Both the position numbers and the translations under genes were made by a program. Positions 61,488-64,000 of a DNA stretch of 64,000 bases are shown here, piece by piece. The notes under the pieces are model-generated. The model searched no databases. It saw only the letters and a program-made list of their open reading frames with translations, and was not told where the DNA came from. The stretch lies in contig NZ_SUPL01000001.1 of NCBI RefSeq assembly GCF_005047595.1, positions 372,001-436,000 on the forward strand, written 5' to 3'. Each line of letters opens with the position of its first letter. Positions within the stretch are counted from its first letter, which is position 1. This stretch comes from Pontimicrobium aquaticum. GTDB lineage: Bacteria; Bacteroidota; Bacteroidia; Flavobacteriales; Flavobacteriaceae.

Positions 61488-61577
61488 TTATTTTTTCTTG
61501 TGACGATTAGCGCGTCTTCTTTTTTTACGCTTATGCGTCGCTACCTTGTGTCTTTTACGTTTTTTACCACTTGGCAT
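61488..61577 (-). CDS. 29-residue highly basic conserved peptide
   Basis: The short frame starts at ATG 61577 and encodes MPSGKKRKRHKVATHKRKKR followed by RRANRHKKK, with 19 Lys/Arg among 29 residues. Size and charge recall tiny ribosomal proteins such as bS22/AURKAIP1-COX24-domain and Thx proteins. I recall the same peptide being conserved in other Flavobacteriaceae at this place between HU and rng. It is probably a ribosome-associated protein, but that is inferred from composition. It lies in one direction between hup (59-base gap) and rng. Confidence 0.82.
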   Translation of the reverse strand: MPSGKKRKRHKVATHKRKKRRRANRHKKK

Positions 61578-61636
61578 AAATTAATGCTTTTTAAATTAAT
61601 ACTTCTTTTAATGCTAAACCAAGTTCAGCTAATTTC

Positions 61637-61927
61637 TTATTTTACTTCTACTTTAGCTTTTACGCCTTCTACAAAAACTTTTGCAGGCTTAAACGCTGGT
61701 ATATTGTGAGCTGGAATTTTAATAGTTGTATTTTTTGAAATATTTCTACCTGTTTTCTCTGCTCTTGTTTTTACGATGAAACTTCCAAAACCTCTAAGGT
61801 AAACATTATCTCCACTCTCTAAAGAGTTTTTTACTTCACTCATAAAAGTTTCTACTGTTGCTTGTACATCTCCTTTTTCAATTCCTAACTTGTCAGAAAT
61901 TTTAGCTACTATATCAGCCTTCGTCAT
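61637..61927 (-). CDS. hup: HU-family DNA-binding protein
   Basis: The 96-residue protein has the HU/IHF fold: MTKADIVAKISDKLGIEKGD, VYLRGFGSFIVKTRAEKTGRN and the DNA-binding arm with IPAHNIPAFKPAKVF. It packages the nucleoid. The promoter lies at 61970-62001. It diverges from mutY. Confidence 0.96.
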   Translation of the reverse strand: MTKADIVAKISDKLGIEKGDVQATVETFMSEVKNSLESGDNVYLRGFGSFIVKTRAEKTGRNISKNTTIKIPAHNIPAFKPAKVFVEGVKAKVEVK

Positions 61928-61969
61928 TATTAATTATTTTTTAGGGTTATCTATTAATTATAAGGGATG

Positions 61970-62001
61970 CAAATATATGTATTTTAAATTCAATATTTCA
62001 A
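61970..62001 (-). promoter_or_regulatory. Promoter of hup
   Basis: On the minus strand TTG (62001-61999), a 21-base spacer and TATATTTG (61977-61970) fit the Bacteroidota form, 43 bases before the hup start. Confidence 0.75.
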
Positions 62002-62064
62002 GCCTAAATCATTAAATTTTAATCCTATAAACGTTTATTTTTGCTGCTTATATAATTTAATAAA

Positions 62065-63105
62065 ATGATTTTTAACAATATTTTAACCAACTGGTACTCA
62101 ATACATAAGCGTGATTTACCTTGGAGAGAGACCAAAAACCCATACTTTATTTGGTTATCAGAAATCATTTTACAACAAACACAAATTAAACAAGGGTTGC
62201 CATATTACGAGACTTTTATAAGCAAATTTCCAACCGTAAAAGACCTTGCTGAAGCTAAAGAATCAGATGTTTTAAAGTTGTGGCAAGGACTTGGTTATTA
62301 CTCAAGAGCTCGTAATTTACACTATTCGGCAAAATACATTTCAAGCATATTAAATGGTCAATTTCCAAAAAACTATAAAGAGTTACTTAAACTAAAAGGC
62401 GTTGGCGATTATACTGCTAGTGCCATTGCCTCTATTTGTTACAACGAATCAACTGCAGTAGTTGATGGTAATGTATATCGCGTTTTAAGTAGATATTTTA
62501 ATATTGAAACTCCTATTAATTCTACTAAAGGCATTAAAGAGTTTAAAATATTAGCACAACAGCTTCTTCCGAAAAGTAATATTGGCGATTATAATCAAGC
62601 CATTATGGAGTTTGGTGCTATGCAGTGTAAACCAACAAATCCTAATTGTAAAGAATGCCCCTTACAAGATGGTTGCAAAGCTTTTGCTTTAAACAAGATT
62701 AGCCACTTACCTAGTAAACTAAAAAAAACTAAGGTGAGTAAAAAGCATTTTAATTTTTTAGTATTTCTATCTAACGATGGAAAAACTATTTTAGAAAAGA
62801 GAACCAAAAAAGGTATTTGGCAAAATTTATATCAGTTTCCTTTAATAGAATCTAAAAAAAGTCTAGCAATTAATGGCATAAAAAGACAATTAGAAAACAC
62901 ATCTTTAATTAATATTGAAAACTATTCGGTTAGTTTATATAATGAAAAGGAAATAATTCACAAACTATCTCACCAACACTTACACACAAAGTTTTGGATA
63001 GTTGAAACCGAGAGTTTGTCAAAAAATAGTATAGATACAGCAGATATTAAAACTTACCCAGTACCTATTTTAATAGGAAATTTTATTGAGCAGTTTAATT
63101 TTTAA
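62065..63105 (+). CDS. mutY: A/G-specific adenine DNA glycosylase
   Basis: The 346-residue repair enzyme removes adenine opposite 8-oxoguanine. Visible are WLSEIILQQTQIKQGLPYYE with the catalytic Glu, the helix-hairpin-helix LKGVGDYTASAIASIC with the catalytic Asp in VVDGNVYRVLSR, and the [4Fe-4S] ligands C-x6-C-x2-C-x5-C in CKPTNPNCKECPLQDGC. A C-terminal NUDIX-like domain (about 230-346) for 8-oxoG recognition is also visible. A -7-like TATTTTTG lies at 62036-62043. The order mutY-ssb-gldE is typical of Flavobacteriaceae. Confidence 0.96.
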   Translation: MIFNNILTNWYSIHKRDLPWRETKNPYFIWLSEIILQQTQIKQGLPYYETFISKFPTVKDLAEAKESDVLKLWQGLGYYSRARNLHYSAKYISSILNGQFPKNYKELLKLKGVGDYTASAIASICYNESTAVVDGNVYRVLSRYFNIETPINSTKGIKEFKILAQQLLPKSNIGDYNQAIMEFGAMQCKPTNPNCKECPLQDGCKAFALNKISHLPSKLKKTKVSKKHFNFLVFLSNDGKTILEKRTKKGIWQNLYQFPLIESKKSLAINGIKRQLENTSLINIENYSVSLYNEKEIIHKLSHQHLHTKFWIVETESLSKNSIDTADIKTYPVPILIGNFIEQFNF

Positions 63106-63228
63106 AGCTTTTTTATTACTTTTAAGTAAATTACTCAAAGCTAGCTCACAATGCATTAAAAAGAAAAAATAAAATTTAGGAGTATGCTTTTGAGTATTCA
63201 AATCTCGATTATCGAGTAAATCAATTAA

Positions 63229-63249
63229 AAACCACTAATTTTGTGGTTT
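63229..63249. promoter_or_regulatory. Hairpin with -7-like box upstream of ssb
   Basis: Arms AAACCAC and GTGGTTT (7 bp) flank TAATTTTG, a match to the Bacteroidota -7 box, 13 bases before the ssb start. No -33 element is visible. It could be a promoter with an overlapping operator. Confidence 0.4.
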
Positions 63250-63262
63250 AAAACAAATTATT

Positions 63263-63700
63263 ATGTCAGGAACATTAAACAAAGTAATGCTAATTGGGCA
63301 TTTAGGCGATGAAGTAAAAATGCATTATTTTGATGACAAAAACTGCGTTGGTCGCTTTCCTTTAGCAACAAACGAAACTTACACTAACAAACAAACTAAT
63401 GAACGTGTAACAAATACCGAATGGCACAACATTGTTGTGCGTAATAAAGCTGCCGAAATTTGTGAAAAATACTTAAAGAAAGGTGACAAAGTTTATATAG
63501 AAGGTCGCATAAAAACACGTAAATGGCAAGACGACAAAGGAAACGATCGTTATTCTACTGAAATTTATTGCACCGATTTTACGTTTTTAACAACAAAAGA
63601 CGAGGCAAATTCATCAAATAACACTTCTCAAAAAGCATCGCAACCTCAAAATCAAGTTAATGAACCTATTGGTGATGATAATGATGATTTACCATTTTAA
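63263..63700 (+). CDS. ssb: Single-stranded DNA-binding protein
   Basis: The 145-residue protein has the OB fold (NKVMLIGHLGDEVKMHYFDD, NTEWHNIVVRNKAAEICEKY, VYIEGRIKTRKWQDDKGN). A flexible Ser/Asn/Gln linker follows, with the acidic tip DDNDDLPF that recruits repair and replication proteins. It lies between mutY and gldE. Confidence 0.96.
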   Translation: MSGTLNKVMLIGHLGDEVKMHYFDDKNCVGRFPLATNETYTNKQTNERVTNTEWHNIVVRNKAAEICEKYLKKGDKVYIEGRIKTRKWQDDKGNDRYSTEIYCTDFTFLTTKDEANSSNNTSQKASQPQNQVNEPIGDDNDDLPF

Positions 63701-63722
63701 TATTAACTAAAATCTTAAAATA

Positions 63723-64000
63723 TTGGATCCTGATCCCATAAGTTTATTCATCTCTTTTTTAGCAATAGAAACATCCACCATATCTGGGTTAATATTGCTG
63801 CTTATATTGTTATTTTGTTCTGCATTAATTTCTGGCGCCGAAGTAGCTTTGTTTTCTTTAACTCAATCAGATTTTAAAGAGCAAACAGAAGACTCAAAGC
63901 CTCTTGAGATAATTTCAAAATTATTAGAAAAACCTAAAAAGCTTTTAGCCACAATTTTAGTTGCCAACAACTTTATAAATATTGCCATTGTAATATTGTT
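63723..64000 (+). CDS. gldE: Gliding motility-associated membrane protein GldE (3' end outside window)
   Basis: The frame is open to the window end and begins at a TTG, giving (M)DPDPISLFISFLAIETSTI, then GLILLLILLFCSALISGAEV. This is the CNNM/DUF21 transmembrane domain start that also characterises GldE, with EVALFSLTQSDF and NNFINIAIVIL later. 92 codons are visible of about 440. Position directly after ssb is the conserved place of gldE in gliding Flavobacteriaceae, with gldD expected next. No ATG start fits, so TTG is chosen by the conserved N-terminus. Confidence 0.85.
   Translation, partial: MDPDPISLFISFLAIETSTISGLILLLILLFCSALISGAEVALFSLTQSDFKEQTEDSKPLEIISKLLEKPKKLLATILVANNFINIAIVIL

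Noticed and set aside
1-64000. Searched by eye for tRNA, rRNA, CRISPR arrays, insertion sequences and phage genes.
   Set aside because: None was seen; small RNAs without conserved blocks could not be excluded by reading alone.

Overview
The window reads as chromosomal DNA of a marine-type member of the Flavobacteriaceae (Bacteroidota). The evidence is high A+T content, promoters of the Bacteroidota form TTG-N18-21-TAnnTTTG, the mutY-ssb-gldE gliding-locus order at the right edge, sdhCAB of the Bacteroidota type, many small lipoproteins, and interspersed flavobacterial intergenic repeats. I see no phage, insertion sequence, CRISPR array, rRNA or tRNA gene. Both ends cut genes: a TonB-dependent receptor on the left and gldE on the right.

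Left part (1-7.7 kb). A leftward run encodes a 4'-phosphopantetheinyl transferase, a GGGP/heptaprenylglyceryl-phosphate synthase homologue, a PnuC-family vitamin transporter, a NadR-like kinase, a DUF4301 protein and the ribosome-rescue factor ArfB, with overlapping or abutting genes. It is followed by a separate promoter and a TPP riboswitch that leads a TonB-dependent receptor, presumably for thiamine-type compounds. Repeats have entered both the P3 arm and the stretch after this riboswitch. ahcY lies divergently on the other side.

7.7-12.7 kb is an accessory-looking insert: a 7TM-AraC regulator and two exported TolB-like propellers. It is flanked by the true ahcY 3' end and by a second, diverged and frameshifted 100-bp copy of that 3' end. 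This suggests that DNA was gained between ahcY and its former downstream neighbour. Palindromic repeats cluster here too.

12.7-35.6 kb is mostly housekeeping and secreted enzymes: a CocE-type hydrolase, a LytS/LytR-like two-component pair, rplU-rpmA (L21 with a C-terminal extension), a DMT exporter, a secreted HMA-domain lipoprotein, Xaa-Pro aminopeptidase, two M28 peptidases, a cyclophilin, a BNR-propeller protein, a fatty acid hydroxylase, an unknown barrel-like protein, sdhCAB and a membrane-anchored MutS-like ATPase. 35.6-36.7 kb is a scar with repeats and two truncated gene remnants.

36.7-49.6 kb carries a methionine/2-oxoacid transaminase plus omega-amidase pair, an Ig-like lipoprotein, ComF, GlyRS, and a heavy-metal efflux operon. 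In that operon the RND pump and its TolC-like outer membrane partner are one 1436-residue protein, next to a small His-rich exported protein.

49.6-64 kb holds a 1136-residue outer membrane protein, exonuclease III, an OmpA lipoprotein, an AraC regulator next to an alpha/beta hydrolase that contains a metal-binding CxxC module, an aldo/keto reductase, RNase E/G, a 29-residue very basic protein, HU, MutY, SSB and the start of GldE.

All functional calls come from reading the translations and recalling families. No database search was run.
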